Assembly: GCF_021730395.1 (NCBI RefSeq)
Contig: NC_069370.1
Span: 70,201,501-70,265,500, forward strand
DNA length: 64,000 nt
From: Mercenaria mercenaria
Lineage: Eukaryota; Mollusca; Bivalvia; Venerida; Veneridae
Direction of reading: 5' to 3'
Positions within the stretch are counted from its first letter, which is position 1. Each line of letters begins with the position of its first letter. Shown one piece after another: positions 37,458-49,945 of this stretch. The notes beneath the pieces were generated by a model. The model was not told the DNA's origin. It did no database searches and saw only the letters and a list, made by a program, of their open reading frames with translations. The position numbers were made by a program, and so were the translations under genes.

Positions 37458-39540
37458 CCAATACTCCCGCTTTCATAACTTTGGGTATTGTTTAATCACC
37501 CCTGCTTTTTAATTTTGTCTTTCAGCAATTCCAGGCTCCATAACCTCAGATCCCCTTTCTAAATTCCAGTTTGTTTAGTTCTGCCCATTGTTTTCTCGTT
37601 TATGGCATACCCATTAATTTAACGGGGGACCATATGTCGCTTTTCATGGAATTACACGCTAGTGTATCATTGAAGTTTCCATGTGCACCGCCGTACGAAT
37701 ACATCTGCGGATGTTTCTAAATTGATTTTTGTATTTGTAGTGTGTGTAAATGTTGAGTTCTGCTCAACCCAGTGCTAGAGGGCATGGACTGTAGCATGCA
37801 TTCCCACTACCGTCCATGAACAGGCCCAATCAAAACGAGCCTGCAACATTTTTGTGCTTGTCGTGTTGAGCGACCTGTGGAGTTTCCACTTTTTTTTTCT
37901 ATTTGGTTATCCTCTACAGAGGTTGTTCAAATCATTCAGAGGGAGCATGGTCACTTGATCAAATATTTGTAAGATGTGTGAAAAGCTTGTCAAAAGAGGA
38001 TACAACGCGAAAATCGTAAGCACATTGTACGTTTGGCGACTGACCCATCTACAGTTAGTCGCTACGCTTTCCTCTTTGATGGCGCGATGACTAATAAAGT
38101 GTCAGACTCCGTAATGCTTTTTTCCTAAACCATACAAAAAAACGGACGGAGAGATTGGAATTTTGTCTTGCAGCTTGCTTAGTCGTGCCCTTAAAAGTTA
38201 GACTTTTGGTGCTCTGACGTCAGACAAGTTGTTGAGTACATTGGTGTAATTATACCTTAGATTGACCCTGTGTATATGTTTTACTTTATATAATCTGCTA
38301 ATTTACCACTAACGCTAGAGCCCTTCTCAGCGGGGACTTACTGTATTTTTACTGTCTTGTCTAACTTGTTGAAAATAGGGTTAGTGCGAGGTTGGCTTGC
38401 CCTAAACGCGTTTAAACCCCCAATTTCCTTTATATAAATTACTGAGCTTCCGATGCGGTGCCCCTATTTTCAACATGCTTTTTGTCTATCTCGTATTTTG
38501 TGTTGCGTATGTTGTCTTGTTTGTTGTTTGGATGCTCTGTGCTTCCGAGAAATCTACCCTTACCTTTTATCTTATAAATGACTCTGTAGCGGACCATTTT
38601 GCCAAGACTGTTCATATTGCTTGATTTGTTAAAAATAGGCCCGTGATAGGCCGTGGTAATTTCTATATCTGAGCTGTGGAACTCAGTTGAGCAATCTCGT
38701 GCCATTACGCCCCTTATGTTGTTTTATTGCCATGAAAGAGATTTTATGTAAAGCCTGTCGACATATGACATTACTGCCTTTAACAGCACTTCACGCTATC
38801 TGGACGATATGTTCAACATAGATAATCCGTATTTTCCCCTTTGATAACACGTATCTTAGAGAGTTCCAGTTAAATAAGTAAGCTAACGATGCGGAAACCA
38901 TCGTGATTTAGATTTACATGTCTCCATAATAATAGAATACGTTCTAAAGTGTGTGACAACAGAGTCGATTTTTGGTATTGTTAATTTCTCTCACCTTGAT
39001 AGAGATGTACCCCGTCCAACATCTGATGTGCCATATATTTCACAGCTTTTAAGATTTGCTAGAGCCTGCAGTTAACCTTCGTAAATATAACTGCTTCTTC
39101 GGCAGGGTTACCTTTTTTAATGCTTTGTTAATCGTTTCTAAATTTTTTAACTTCGTAATTAAATTTTGACACTTGCAACAATGTATATCACAACCTGACT
39201 GCTATGGAGATGTAATTTATAAACGTCGTTAGATTCTCGGGCATAGCTATTTCCGATCATTATTCACGCTCTAATGAAGAAGGCTCTGGCCGTACTGTTC
39301 TGCGACACACTGCATGTTTAATGTTCACAAACCTTTTTTCACAGTTTCTCTTTCATTGCGGAATGACGTATCAGGTGTAGGTCTCCTTGACAGCTTTGTA
39401 TTTAATCCTCGAAGGGACGGAATGATTTGATGATTGTCCCCTGTATCTTGCTTCGTCGTGAATTGTGATTCTCTTGGTGCTCTGACTTCTGCAAAGGCAT
39501 CAGGTACATATGGTTATTGTTTCATGGGTCTTTACATGAG
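37458..39540 (+). mobile_element. Broken dispersed retroelement-like fossil, largest copy
   Basis: 37458-37790 matches 61.23-61.57 kb in the same orientation (shared CCAATACTC.CGCTTTC, CATAAC/ATAATCT..GATCCCC). 38150-38490 is the inverse of 21.85-22.19 kb. 39060-39350 is a decayed relative of the coding fossil at 19-291, followed by a second copy of the trailer start (GGTGCTCTGACTTC). This looks like two or more partial copies lying together. Broken throughout; class unresolved. Confidence 0.55.
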
Positions 39541-40890
39541 CATATTTATGTTTACAATGTGTTACTGTTGTTCCTCCTGATTTTGCCACTGATATTTCTG
39601 GAGTCAGCATCTTGTTTTTTTTTTCAATTCTTATCTGGTTAAATTTGTCATTCTATCGTAAAATGATATTCACCGATTAATGTTCACAAACGAATCTTCA
39701 TTTGCGGTTTGAATAAATGCGGTTTGAATAAAAGGATTCATAAACAAAATTAAAATTCATTTGAGTGCAAGTCTTTTTATAGCATATCCTAGTTGAATAA
39801 TCATATGTCTGTCAAGAATGCAGCACATTACATTTTAATATTAAACTGTCTGTTTATTCATTGTTTTTGTCACAACGCTCTTGACCTCTTCAAACACTAA
39901 CTCTAAACAGTACGTTTTCAAGGACATCCCTCTGAAAGTAAAAGCAATAACGTAGTTGGGAACATAAATTTGCAACACAAAATATTTTATTGTAAACAGG
40001 GAAATGAACTGACCTGTACCATTACTTTTAAGCCACTCGTTTACAGTTTGGGAATCTCTTTTGACCACCTGATCTCCACAGAGTTTGAAGTGTAGAATAA
40101 CGTAACAGAATCGGGTTTCAATATTAGTGCAAACCCATGCAGACTGTTAAGTCTGTAATGTAATCAGGCGGTTTACTTCTCCACTGACTAAACGTTTGAG
40201 TTAGGTTTAACATACGTTTAATAATGTACTTTTAATGTGTACATTCAACGTGTGATAATTAATACCAACAGATAGAGGCTCGTCCTATATGGTTTTCCCC
40301 GCTGGGTTCTCGTCCAAATATATCTCCGTATTGTACAGAACAATGTTGAGTCTTTGTACAGCAGGCATTTTTTTTCCATCTTTGCAATACTAGAAATTGT
40401 GCATATCATATGACAGACTGAGCCAATACCAACAGTGCCGTGATGAAAAATCAGGGTCAATTATGAATGATAAGGACCATTAAGAGAAAACTGGGCCAAC
40501 ATGGAATTCCAAAGTTTTCATTGGTTACATAAAGGTGGGCAATATGAAGCTGAATAATAAAAGTATCATTAAACGAATGATTTCAATTGGCTTTATTATT
40601 TGTTCTCTGGCAGTCGTATTGTCTGCTAGCTTTCGGTATTTTTGGCCAACAAGACCAACCTTGGACATATATCAAGGTTAATTTGACATAATTTGATAAT
40701 AATATTATATCACAATGTAAAGACATAACAAGACTATGGCCAGATTGTTTTCAAATACATCGCATGTTTGACGTTCGTCTTCTTTACAGTTGGACACTGC
40801 GGTTTCCTCTTTATGTTTGACGGAACAGATAGTGGACCCTATGATAGGCGTTAGTTCAGGCACGTGTGGGTGCCTGTGTAAATTCACAAA
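39541..40890. other. Intergenic, nothing recognised
   Basis: A short direct duplication (GCGGTTTGAATAAA) occurs at about 39704 and 39719. No gene supported. Confidence 0.4.
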
Positions 40891-41793
40891 TACAGTCGAA
40901 ACTCGATATCTCGAATTTCAAGGGACTGTGCTTTTTATTTCGAGATAACCAAAATTCGAGTTATGAGATGGGACGTATGGACGAAATGATGAAAAAAGTT
41001 TGTTAAGTTACGAGAAGTTTTAATAAAAAATAAACGCTGTTTCCGTGATGCTGTGTATACGCTGTCGGCACTATACACGAACACGATTCCGTACAGTTTG
41101 TGTTTACCAAAGTTTTCACTTTTTTGAAGAATGAAAATGATACTAAACTCAAATGTTTTTAGCAAAGTTCCTTTATGTACCACGTTTCTCTCTCAGGGGA
41201 TTGACAGCATTTCGATCTGACATTTTAAACGAATGATACATTCCCCCAAGAAGTTAATTTTTATACATTCTCATCGCGATTACCTCTAATTAATCCTTAT
41301 CAAAGATCCCAGCTGTTTAAACTAATTAATTCATAATGAAAAGCAATTTTCATAAGGTCTCAAAAACAAATGACCGCTGATTAAGAATTCTAATGTTTAC
41401 ATCAAACAATTATAATTAAGGCACGTGCAAACAAGTATGACATCATCTCCCTTTGATTATCGCCGCACCTTTGATATGTCGGCATCGCGACTCTCTGGTT
41501 AGGCAATAAACATGGACAGGTGTTAAAAAAACCAACCACATTCACAATGAAATGTATGAAATTTTATCACATATTTTCCTCATTTCGACTTACAGAGTTT
41601 ACAATGCACTTCAATTTTACTGACGGGACTGAAAATCCCTTTCGACACATCCGGAGTCTCGGTAAGTCAAATGTTGACGTAACCGGAGTTGAATTACATA
41701 TATAAAGAAGTAAATTTGACGGGACTTGAAAATTTCTTCGACTTAAGCGGAATTTCGAGGTAAGCGAGTTTGAGATACCGAGTTTCGACTGTA
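40891..41793. mobile_element. Non-autonomous pogo-type (Tc1/mariner) transposon
   Basis: TA target duplications at 40891-40892 and 41792-41793 flank inverted ends CAGTCGAAACTCG...CGAGTTTCGACTG. The next bases are iterated CTCGAATTTC/ATTCGAG motifs, typical of pogo/Tigger ends. The 899-bp body has no transposase frame, so it would depend on a partner. Confidence 0.85.
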
Positions 41794-41834
41794 TTATGTA
41801 AGCCAGCGGTACGGCTGAATTCTACATACCGAAC

Positions 41835-41910
41835 GAAGTTGCCTTGTTCTCGGTGCTTCCGAGGGATCTACTTTTCAGATTTTATTCAGACGCACAAAGG
41901 CGACAGGCAA
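41835..41910 (+). mobile_element. Short fragment of the dispersed fossil family
   Basis: GCCTTGTTCTCGGTGCTTCC and the following GGGATCTACTTTTCAG also occur at about 60580-60600 and 60846-60866. Nothing flanking it is recognised. Confidence 0.55.
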
Positions 41911-44345
41911 GGAATTCGAAGTCAGCGAATGTAGGGTCTAAAATAAGTTGTTTCTTTACAGTAACGCATATCAACCTTCAGCTAAAATTCTCAACTCTAG
42001 TTTTTATTCAGTTTTGTAGCAAATTTTTCAAAGTGTTTTAAAGGGGGATAAATTGAAATGGGCATTTGTTTGCTTATACAATCTCTAATGTTTTCTATTC
42101 ATTAGCTATAACGTTTGTGACTTATGTAACTTTGATATTTATGATGTCCTCTTCAAAGCAAAATAGACTTAACTACCCTACCTACAAATGTTGGGGACTT
42201 TACCCCAAACAAACTATTTCTTTTTTAGGCCAAACCACTTGGCAACGAAAGCCCCACATCGTATTTGTACCATTACTGATAATAATAAGTGAACACATCA
42301 GTCAAGGATACCATTCTCGTACAATAATTGTATATAAGTTAAGATAAGATATAATGATAATTGTAATAATTTTAACATACCCGTTCAGTTTGGAAAATCG
42401 CAGTTTTGTAATGTCTTAAACGAAAAATACATTTACAAAAAATGTAGCTCCAATCACCACAACACAGCGTATTTTTGAGAATGAAACACTTCCGTATCTG
42501 CCGCATTCAAAAGCTTTCTCGAAAATGGCTCAAAACCGAAACCAGGATATGGAGGATATAACTTAGGCCATGCCAAATTAATAGTATTTCGTTTGGAACG
42601 ACCTCAACGAAAAAACAAAACAAAAACAAACTTAACTGCTCGCAGGTACAGAAAAATTATTCGATTTTTCTTTCTTTTTCATTGTATGGCCATTCCACAA
42701 CAGCAAAATGTTCTGTAAACAAGTTTAAAAAAAAAACACTACTTTTTTTAAAAGACTGACCATGATCTTTAACAATGGGCCCTTCTATGGTCAGGGCTAT
42801 TTCTATTCATTGGAAAGCGAACAGAATATTTGATTTCAAAGCAATTCAATTATAGACTTGAAAATCTGCACACCCAGATTTAAACTTCATTTTATTCATG
42901 AACAAATTTTTTGTGAACCAGTTGTTTAATGTTATCATAATTTTACAGTAATGAACTGTATTAGAAAATTTATCACTTGAAAAATAGGTATAAAATGCAT
43001 ACAATCCCGAAAACAAACGACTTCAGTGAACAATGTCAAGACTTTGTATGAGTAAGTGATTAGATTAGTTGACTTTGAATCACTCCTGTATTCACCTATG
43101 GATTCAGATTTTTAAATTTCCAATCTGCTGACGTAACTGCAACTTTGTTTAGAAGTTTCTTGAAAAAGAATATAGTCAGGTAAGAACAAAACTTAGTGAA
43201 AATATTTGTTAGGGAAATTATACTTGCACCTGAATATTCAGCCTAAGAGAGCAACATTATAGGCAATGAGGCAATGGGAATGTTGAAATACCCTGTTTCA
43301 AAACTCTCTTTTGTAAATTATTTGTATGCAACAAAATATACTTCCAAGGAAGATTTATTGTAGTTTACATGATTGAAGTTATAGCAGATTTGGCATTGGA
43401 TTCCATCAGTGAGTGCAAAAATAATTGCTCCTGCATTTGACGAAATGGCATATTTGGTTATGAAATATTTGTTGTACATCAGAATAGTCACCACATTTCT
43501 ACAATAATAAAACAAGATTGTACACATGTTGAAACTGCAGTAGTCATTTCTTTAATCCACCCTACATTAAGCAGTTGAATAAATATTATCTTTCTTGTCA
43601 TTAAAATACGTGAAATAACTGTAAAAATAAACATAAAAAGTCAAAAATTAAGAGAAAGATATTAAACAAAAATTTCGCTCTATCAATCCATTTTTTTAAT
43701 TTGCCGACCAAATACTAATTAATTTGGCATAACCTTACAATACATAAAATGATAAACCTCCATAAATCACCTTGACACAACCATTACTCTAGGAAGTGTC
43801 TCGGTGGCATATTGAAACTTGTACTTACTCAACAAAACTCATTTTTATGTGTCGTCATTGAAGAAATGACGAAATGATGAGTTAACGACGCTGAAAAAAT
43901 GTATTTGTTACTCGACGTAAATACTGCTAAAAACAAATCAAGATGCCACTAAACATTTAGAAATTTGACTTTATATTTTTTTGTGAAGAATACATCAATA
44001 TATGTAGACTATGCGGCGATTGGCGCAATTAGTTTTTTGTTAACAATTTCGTAGAATATAATGAAGTGCTTTGGCAAAGAAAAAATATAATGCGCAAATA
44101 CCAACTTAATATTTTCACATGTGAACATTTTTCACAGTTCAGATATTGTCTACTATAAAATCAATACAAATTTTATAATATACCAGAAAGAAATCTTGAC
44201 ATTTTAATGTACGTATTCTTTAAAAAAATTACTGTTACAGTAATATTACACATTTTATGAATTAGGTTAACACTTTTGATTTGTGAGTCACCTGTGAGAC
44301 ATTGAACAGCTCTTATTTTAATGCCAGACCGACACGGTTCTTTTC
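41911..44345. other. Intergenic, nothing firmly recognised
   Basis: The stretch GCCATGCCAAATTAATAG near 42573 looks like part of a known bivalve repeat, but I cannot define its ends. No gene supported. Confidence 0.35.
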
Positions 44346-44434
44346 AGTAACAGGGCCTGCCTATGACAGAACTCGAACCTTCGACCTCCCAGATGCGGGA
44401 CACGTGCCTTACACATTAGGTCACCTCAGCTAGG
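44346..44434 (-). mobile_element. tRNA-like SINE head fragment
   Basis: On the minus strand, an A-box-like GGTGACCTAATGTGTAAGGC and a B box AGGTTCGAGTTC are spaced as in a tRNA. The acceptor stem does not pair. Confidence 0.55.
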
Positions 44435-44739
44435 AATATAAATAAACCTATAAGCACAACCTCTAGAAGCGTAGAATGCAGCCAAGCATTAGTAGACTCG
44501 GACTGATTACCTGTTCATGAGAGGTAATGAAAAGTACAGCAACGATCACCCCCTCTAGCAGTGGCTTAAGCATACCTCTTTACCAGATTATGTATAATAG
44601 GACTGTGCCATGTTTTTTTTTTGTTTTCTTTGTTTTTGTTTCCTATGTTTTACCAAACCAAAGGAAAAAAGCCTGCCCTATATTGATTTATATCTATATT
44701 AAGTTTCATGGGTTACTTAGTTGTAAATTTTAAAACAAT

Positions 44740-45222
44740 TAAAGGGTCATACTCCGCAGTTACTAAAGAGACCTTGATGAAAGATGTTATTGATCTATAA
44801 ATTGTATAAATTTCATAAATTTCATGAAGATCAATCAATGGACTACATTGTTATGTGGAAATTTATGGATTTTAAAACAATTAAAGGGCAATAAGTCTGG
44901 TTACTAAAGTGAACCTATCAAAATCTGCATGCTCGCCATTTGTGTACAGTTTCATGAAGATCCATCAAAGGTTAGTTGGATACAGTCAATAATCCCTTTT
45001 TTTACAAATTAGAGGGGAAAACTCTGCTTTTAAAAGGTCAAGAGGGATAATACTAATAGTTAGCAAATGTCATTTACTATTCAGTAATTGTGTGAAGTTT
45101 GATGATTCTTGCTAAAATACTTTGTGAACTATGATCATTTTCAATTTCGGACGGACTGACGAACTACGGGACGGACAATGCCAAAACAATATCCCTTTGC
45201 CTTCGGCAGGGGATAATAAACA
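44740..45222 (+). mobile_element. Pearl/Helentron-like element
   Basis: Core units of about 130-140 bp (AAAACAATTAAAGGG at 44733 and 44876, TTTCATGAAGATC at about 44821 and 44951) are followed by a GGAC-type microsatellite (45149-45176). A 3' hairpin, CCCTTTGCC-TTC-GGCAGGGG, lies at about 45193-45212. The 5' end is not defined and may lie as far left as 44530. Confidence 0.7.
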
Positions 45223-45424
45223 CTAAATGAACTACATAGTCCAAATGACCAGATAAAATAATAATACTGATATCCTATACAGCCAAAATCAAATCAAATT
45301 TCGCAAAATAAAAATTTTATTGCACAAAGCAACGGGTTTGGTGAGAACATTATCACATAGTATTCAAAGTTGTTTGCACACGTTTTATCTGTTATAAATA
45401 ACAATAATTATGGTGTTACGTTTT

Positions 45425-45745
45425 GGACCATCGAAACTTTAATTTCTGAACTTCTTATCCCGAAATCACAAAACTACGATGATAAAATTCTAAACTACGA
45501 TGGTGTTAGCCGAAATCGCGATCGTAAAGCTCGAAACTATGACGATGCATTATCACCACATTGTATCGTGCATGTTTTCATTATTACGGTATCGACCTTT
45601 ACCATCTAGGTTTCGACTTTCACCGTCGTAGTTTTGTCTTCCTTCATCATAGTTTCGATTTTCCCCACCGTAATTTTGACTTTCATTTTCGCAGTTTAAA
45701 CTTCCGACTTTTTGGCCGTGTTTCGACCATCACTTGACTTTCGCC
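45425..45745. repeat. Minisatellite in inverted halves (CGAAACTACGATGG)
   Basis: The left half (to about 45550) holds plus-orientation units such as CGAAACTACGATG. The right half (from about 45590) holds the complement, CATCGTAGTTTCG-type. Together they form a long imperfect hairpin. A third block of the same unit is at 46.51-46.74 kb. Confidence 0.75.
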
Positions 45746-46119
45746 TTCTTGTTGTGCATGCAATTTGCAAATTAAATATATGTATGTAGTTAAACATGTA
45801 TACCAGTATTGCAGTTGCAACCTGGCTTCGTTCTTTACATTCGTTTCAGTTGGCGACAGTTTAAATGTTATGCCTGCATAATAAAGTTAAAAATAGATAA
45901 CCACTGAAATGACATATGTTTACAAACGTTAGCGCTTTATGCGCACGTGCATGCATGCACATCGTACAGTTTTTGCAGGCAGCGCCAGTAGTGACAGTAA
46001 TTCAGTCCAATTTTTGTAATTTGTAATTTTTGTCCAGTTACTTATGCTGCATTTGTAATAGATCAGCTGATCGACAATCATCCTGTTGGGAGACACATTA
46101 ACGTCAAACTAGAAATTTA

Positions 46120-46444
46120 CCGCCTCGGTAGCCTAGTGGTAGAGCGTCCGCTTCGAGTGCGGGAGGTCGTGGGTTCGATCCCTGGCCGCGTCATACCAAA
46201 GACGTAAAAAATGGTACTACTAGCTTCCTCGCTTGGCGCTCAGCATTAAGAGGATAGTACTAGGACTGGTCAGCCCGGTGTCAGTATAATGTGATTGGGT
46301 GGGGTATCATGTCGTGTGTCTACGGCGTGATATTCCAGTGAGGCAGCACTATAAAGTTGGGCATTGTGCTCACTGCTACAAGTAGACACCGTCGTTCATA
46401 TGACTGAAAAATTGTTGAGAAAGACATTAAACCCGAACACACAC
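46120..46444 (+). mobile_element. Complete tRNA-derived SINE with 14-bp target duplication
   Basis: Flanked by perfect AAACTAGAAATTTA copies at 46106-46119 and 46445-46458. The head has A box TAGCCTAGTGGTAGAGCG and B box GGGTTCGATCCC. The 3' part ends GAAAGACATTAAACCC, close to the GACGTTAAACCC tail of the 55.18-kb SINE, which suggests the same LINE partner. The intact 14-bp duplication suggests a young insertion. Confidence 0.93.
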
Positions 46445-46504
46445 AAACTAGAAATTTATTGACAATATCTCTGTAGCGTTAATAAAAAGTTTTTATGAAA
46501 TTGC

Positions 46505-46745
46505 ACAGGAGGACGGAACTACTATGATAAAAGTCGAAACTACGATGGTGATAGCCGAAATAATTATGGTGAAGTTCAATACTATGATGATGAAAGTCAA
46601 AATCACGATGGTGAAAACACGGAAGTCGAAATCACGATGATGAATATCGAAACCAAGATGGTTAAAGAAGAAACTACGATATCGAAAGCAACCACGATGA
46701 TGGAAGTGGAACCCTGGGGAAGAAAGCTGCAACCACGATGGTGAA
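46505..46745 (+). repeat. Minisatellite, third block of the CGAAACTACGATGG family
   Basis: About twelve loose units of 15-20 bp (GAAACTACGATGGTGA, GAAAGTCAAAATCACGATGG and similar). The minus-strand ORF here is its translation. Confidence 0.75.
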
Positions 46746-46779
46746 AAATGAAATCATATGGTATTTTAGTTTTAGTTAC

Positions 46780-46915
46780 TAACTTATTTTAGTTGGACTG
46801 TGAAGAAAGTTTCAATCTTGAAACCAGTGTTGAGTCCGCTTCTTGGAAAAGCTAGTACTGATGTCATATGGGAAGATGTTGTCGGGACTCAAACCAACAA
46901 CCCCAACCTTAACCA
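46780..46915 (-). mobile_element. Degenerate tRNA-derived SINE, 17.72-kb family
   Basis: The minus strand shows ACTCGAGTC-like, CCCATATGACATCAGTACTA and an AGTTAG-type end in the order of the 29.2-kb copy. The head is eroded. Confidence 0.6.
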
Positions 46916-47344
46916 TTAAACATGGTTCCGACTTTCATCGTGGTCTTCAAAGAAAAAAAAAGAAAAAGCGCTTTTGTCCAAACGGAACACCGTAAGTAAG
47001 TATGTTTTGCTCAATACCAAAATTTATGTTTTCTAGGGTGTGTGTGGGGGAGGATGGGGGGGGGGGGCTACATGTGTGCCTGCCTGTTGTCTATCCGTCC
47101 GCATATATATGTCCCGCAAAGTCTGGATCCCTCAATAACTTGGAAAGTAAATAAGGTATTATGAAAGTACATAGGGGAAATAAAGGAGATTTTGAACGTT
47201 CTTTTTCCAAAACAAAATTCTTGAATGTTGACAACAAATATATATATTATAAACCATAACAAATATGAATTTCTTTGGTAACTTTAATAAAAGTACCTGA
47301 GGTTTTTTATCTTTTCAACATGAAACATGTATAGAAGGTAGTAT

Positions 47345-48560
47345 AAACAAGAGGGTCGTGGTGGCTCTAGGTCATTCACCAGAGTTTTACAGGTTGCTGA
47401 AACAGTTTTTGCAGAGGGTCATTCAAGAAAAATATCTGTGAAATTACATTTAAACGAGGTCAGTATTTTCTAGCGAAAACATGTTTACAGTTCCAAGCAA
47501 ATAAATACAGGCTGAGTATTAGGTGTTGGGGGTATTATGTCAAAGGGGATGATAACACAGGACGCTAAGATACAATATTACAAAATAGTAAAAAATGTTT
47601 TTGGTTGTGTTGGGTAATGTGGGTGAGAGATGGTGACATGATACTTAGACAACAACAAGAAACTCTATCAGCTTGTAAAAATAAATTGGTTTGGGGCAAG
47701 GGTAATGTAGGCGCGGGGCGGCGCCGTAATAGTGTGTAGGCAGAGGGGATAACGTGTTACTGGGAGACGATATTAAGAAACACAAGAAACTAAAAGTGGG
47801 GTTGAATTGGGTTTGAAGGAATTTGGTAGAGATTCACCCAAGGAAAATTTGTGTGAAAATACTTTTAATTCGGGCCAGCAGTTTCAGTGGAGAAGATTGT
47901 CAAGTTCTTCATTGAGCTATATAAAGAAATCGAGCTCCGCCCAAGGCAGCTAAGTGTTTTTGAGAGATCAAGATTGCTTGAAGAAATTTGAACTAGATGG
48001 TCACCCAGTGAACATTGCTGTCAAATTGTTTTGAAATTGGACCAGCGCTTTCAGGCAATTTTTTTTTAATATGTTCATATAGCCGTACTGAGAAAAGAAG
48101 CTCTGTCAGCCGTGTTTTAACTAAACAAAACAGAATGGTTTAAATGAATTTGACTGTAAAAGTTAACCAAGAGACATTTGTGTGAAACTATTATGAAACT
48201 GCAGAGGAAATGTTTGTGTTTTCCCCCATAAAATCTTATCCCGCTGTCAGACAGACATGCTTTTTGTTACCAAGTCAACATGATATGAAAGAATTCGATA
48301 GAAGGTCACCCAAGTAAATTGCTGTCAAATTATTTGGAATTAGGACCAAGGGTTTCATATGATTTCGAAAATTTCTATTTAGCCATATAGAGAAAACTAG
48401 CTCCGCCCCTGGCGGCCATAGTTTTTAATTGAACAAATCTATATGGGAAAATTTGGTAAAAGTTTCAGCGGTTTAGGTGGATTTGTCCTTAAATGAAATT
48501 TCGGACGACGGAAAACGGAAATCTAACGACCCTAAAAGCTCACTATGAGTATATATTAAT
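47345..48560 (+). mobile_element. Pearl/Helentron-like element, 1.2 kb
   Basis: The 5' end is ACAAGAGGGTCGTGGTGGCT. About three or four core units of roughly 170-190 bp share GAGCTCCGCCCAAGGC-like, GGTCACCC and GACCAGCG..TTCAG blocks. A GGACGACGGAAAACGG microsatellite lies at about 48503, and the 3' end carries ACGACCC, which faces the GGGTCGT of the 5' end. Confidence 0.7.
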
Positions 48561-49945
48561 ACGTTGAGTCAAAACTGGCATACATCCGTTCGTCGGTCTA
48601 TCTGTTTCTCTGTATCTGTAAGTCTGTCATAAAATGGGTGAAGAGATCATTTTAAAATGCATGAAACCACAGAGAAGGCTTTATAGAGACTACGTGCATT
48701 ATCTCATTTTGTCCATTTGCCTGCCCGTTAGTGTAAATATTATATTTGCCCGTGTTTCAGTCACTAACGATTAATCCTGATATATCTTTCAGATTTAAAT
48801 GCAAGAGATTTATCTATGAAACCTGTGGAGAATAGTCAGGTCCTTTCACTCGATTGCAATAAATTTAATAGCGCAAATTAGATAACAGGCAAGCCATTTC
48901 AATATTTTTGCTACATTTAAAATGGTGAAAGTTTATTCTGGAAGGAGACAACAATCCCCATTCCAAACAGTGATATATTTCCTACTAACTGAAAAAAAAA
49001 CCAAAAAAAAAACCACAAAAAAACTGACTTACTGAAAGACATACATGCGTATGGTCAGCTAACTTATACAGATCTTATTTCCCAATAGATATGTAGAAAC
49101 AAGTAATGATTGTAAAGTACTATTATTACAGGGTACCTGATACAGTTTTCTTTGCATTTGAAAGTCCCTGCAGGTAAAACAAATAAATGTAAAGTCTATT
49201 ACTGGCCACAATGTCTCAATAATCAACAGTTATATCATCATTAAACCTAATGCCAGTGATCCTGGTACCATCTGCAATCAAATGTAATAGTGTGGACATA
49301 TTGCAAGAGTACCAAATTCTGTTGTTTTCTATAATCTCGTTACCAACATGAATAATTATACGTCAGCCTTGGATTTACAATTTATGTTTTCATGAAACAA
49401 TAAGGCATGGTTCAGTATACCAGTTTATGTAAAAAAAACCCATTCTGATAGTTTCTAATGATGTGATCAATTAACACATAGTAAATGCGTGATAGATTAA
49501 GACTGCGTCTGTCCATTCTGAAGAAAAATGACAATTATTTGACCTGTTCGCTGCTAATTAACCCTTCTGTGATCAAGCTTGCTTTGTTTAAATAGTTTTG
49601 TTTCCGTCAAAAACATTGATCTGTCAACTTTTAAGCCGATGATAAACATTCCAATTACATCAGACTGAAATTTAGGTGACTGACATTTTCAGGTTAATTG
49701 ACATTTTCAGGTTATGATGTATTTACTTTTGTAATTTATAAACATATAAACTGTCTGCGTTCACTAATAAAACCTTCTCCTTGGCCCAGTCAGTGCAAAT
49801 TTTCATTGATAGTTACATTTCAGCTAAAATGCGTTTTTTTGTAAGCTGCACATGACCTGTACTGAAATGGATCAGTAAAAGTCAGTATTTTGTATATAAT
49901 AATGTAATATTCAATTTCAGTTGTTTTACACGAAACTTTAGTATT
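48561..49945. other. Intergenic, nothing recognised
   Basis: An A/C-rich simple tract lies at about 48991-49022. No gene supported. Confidence 0.4.

Noticed and set aside
46120-46200. tRNA gene (good A and B boxes)
   Set aside because: Acceptor ends do not pair, and a SINE body with target duplications follows. The same reasoning applies at 17.72, 32.25 and 44.35 kb.
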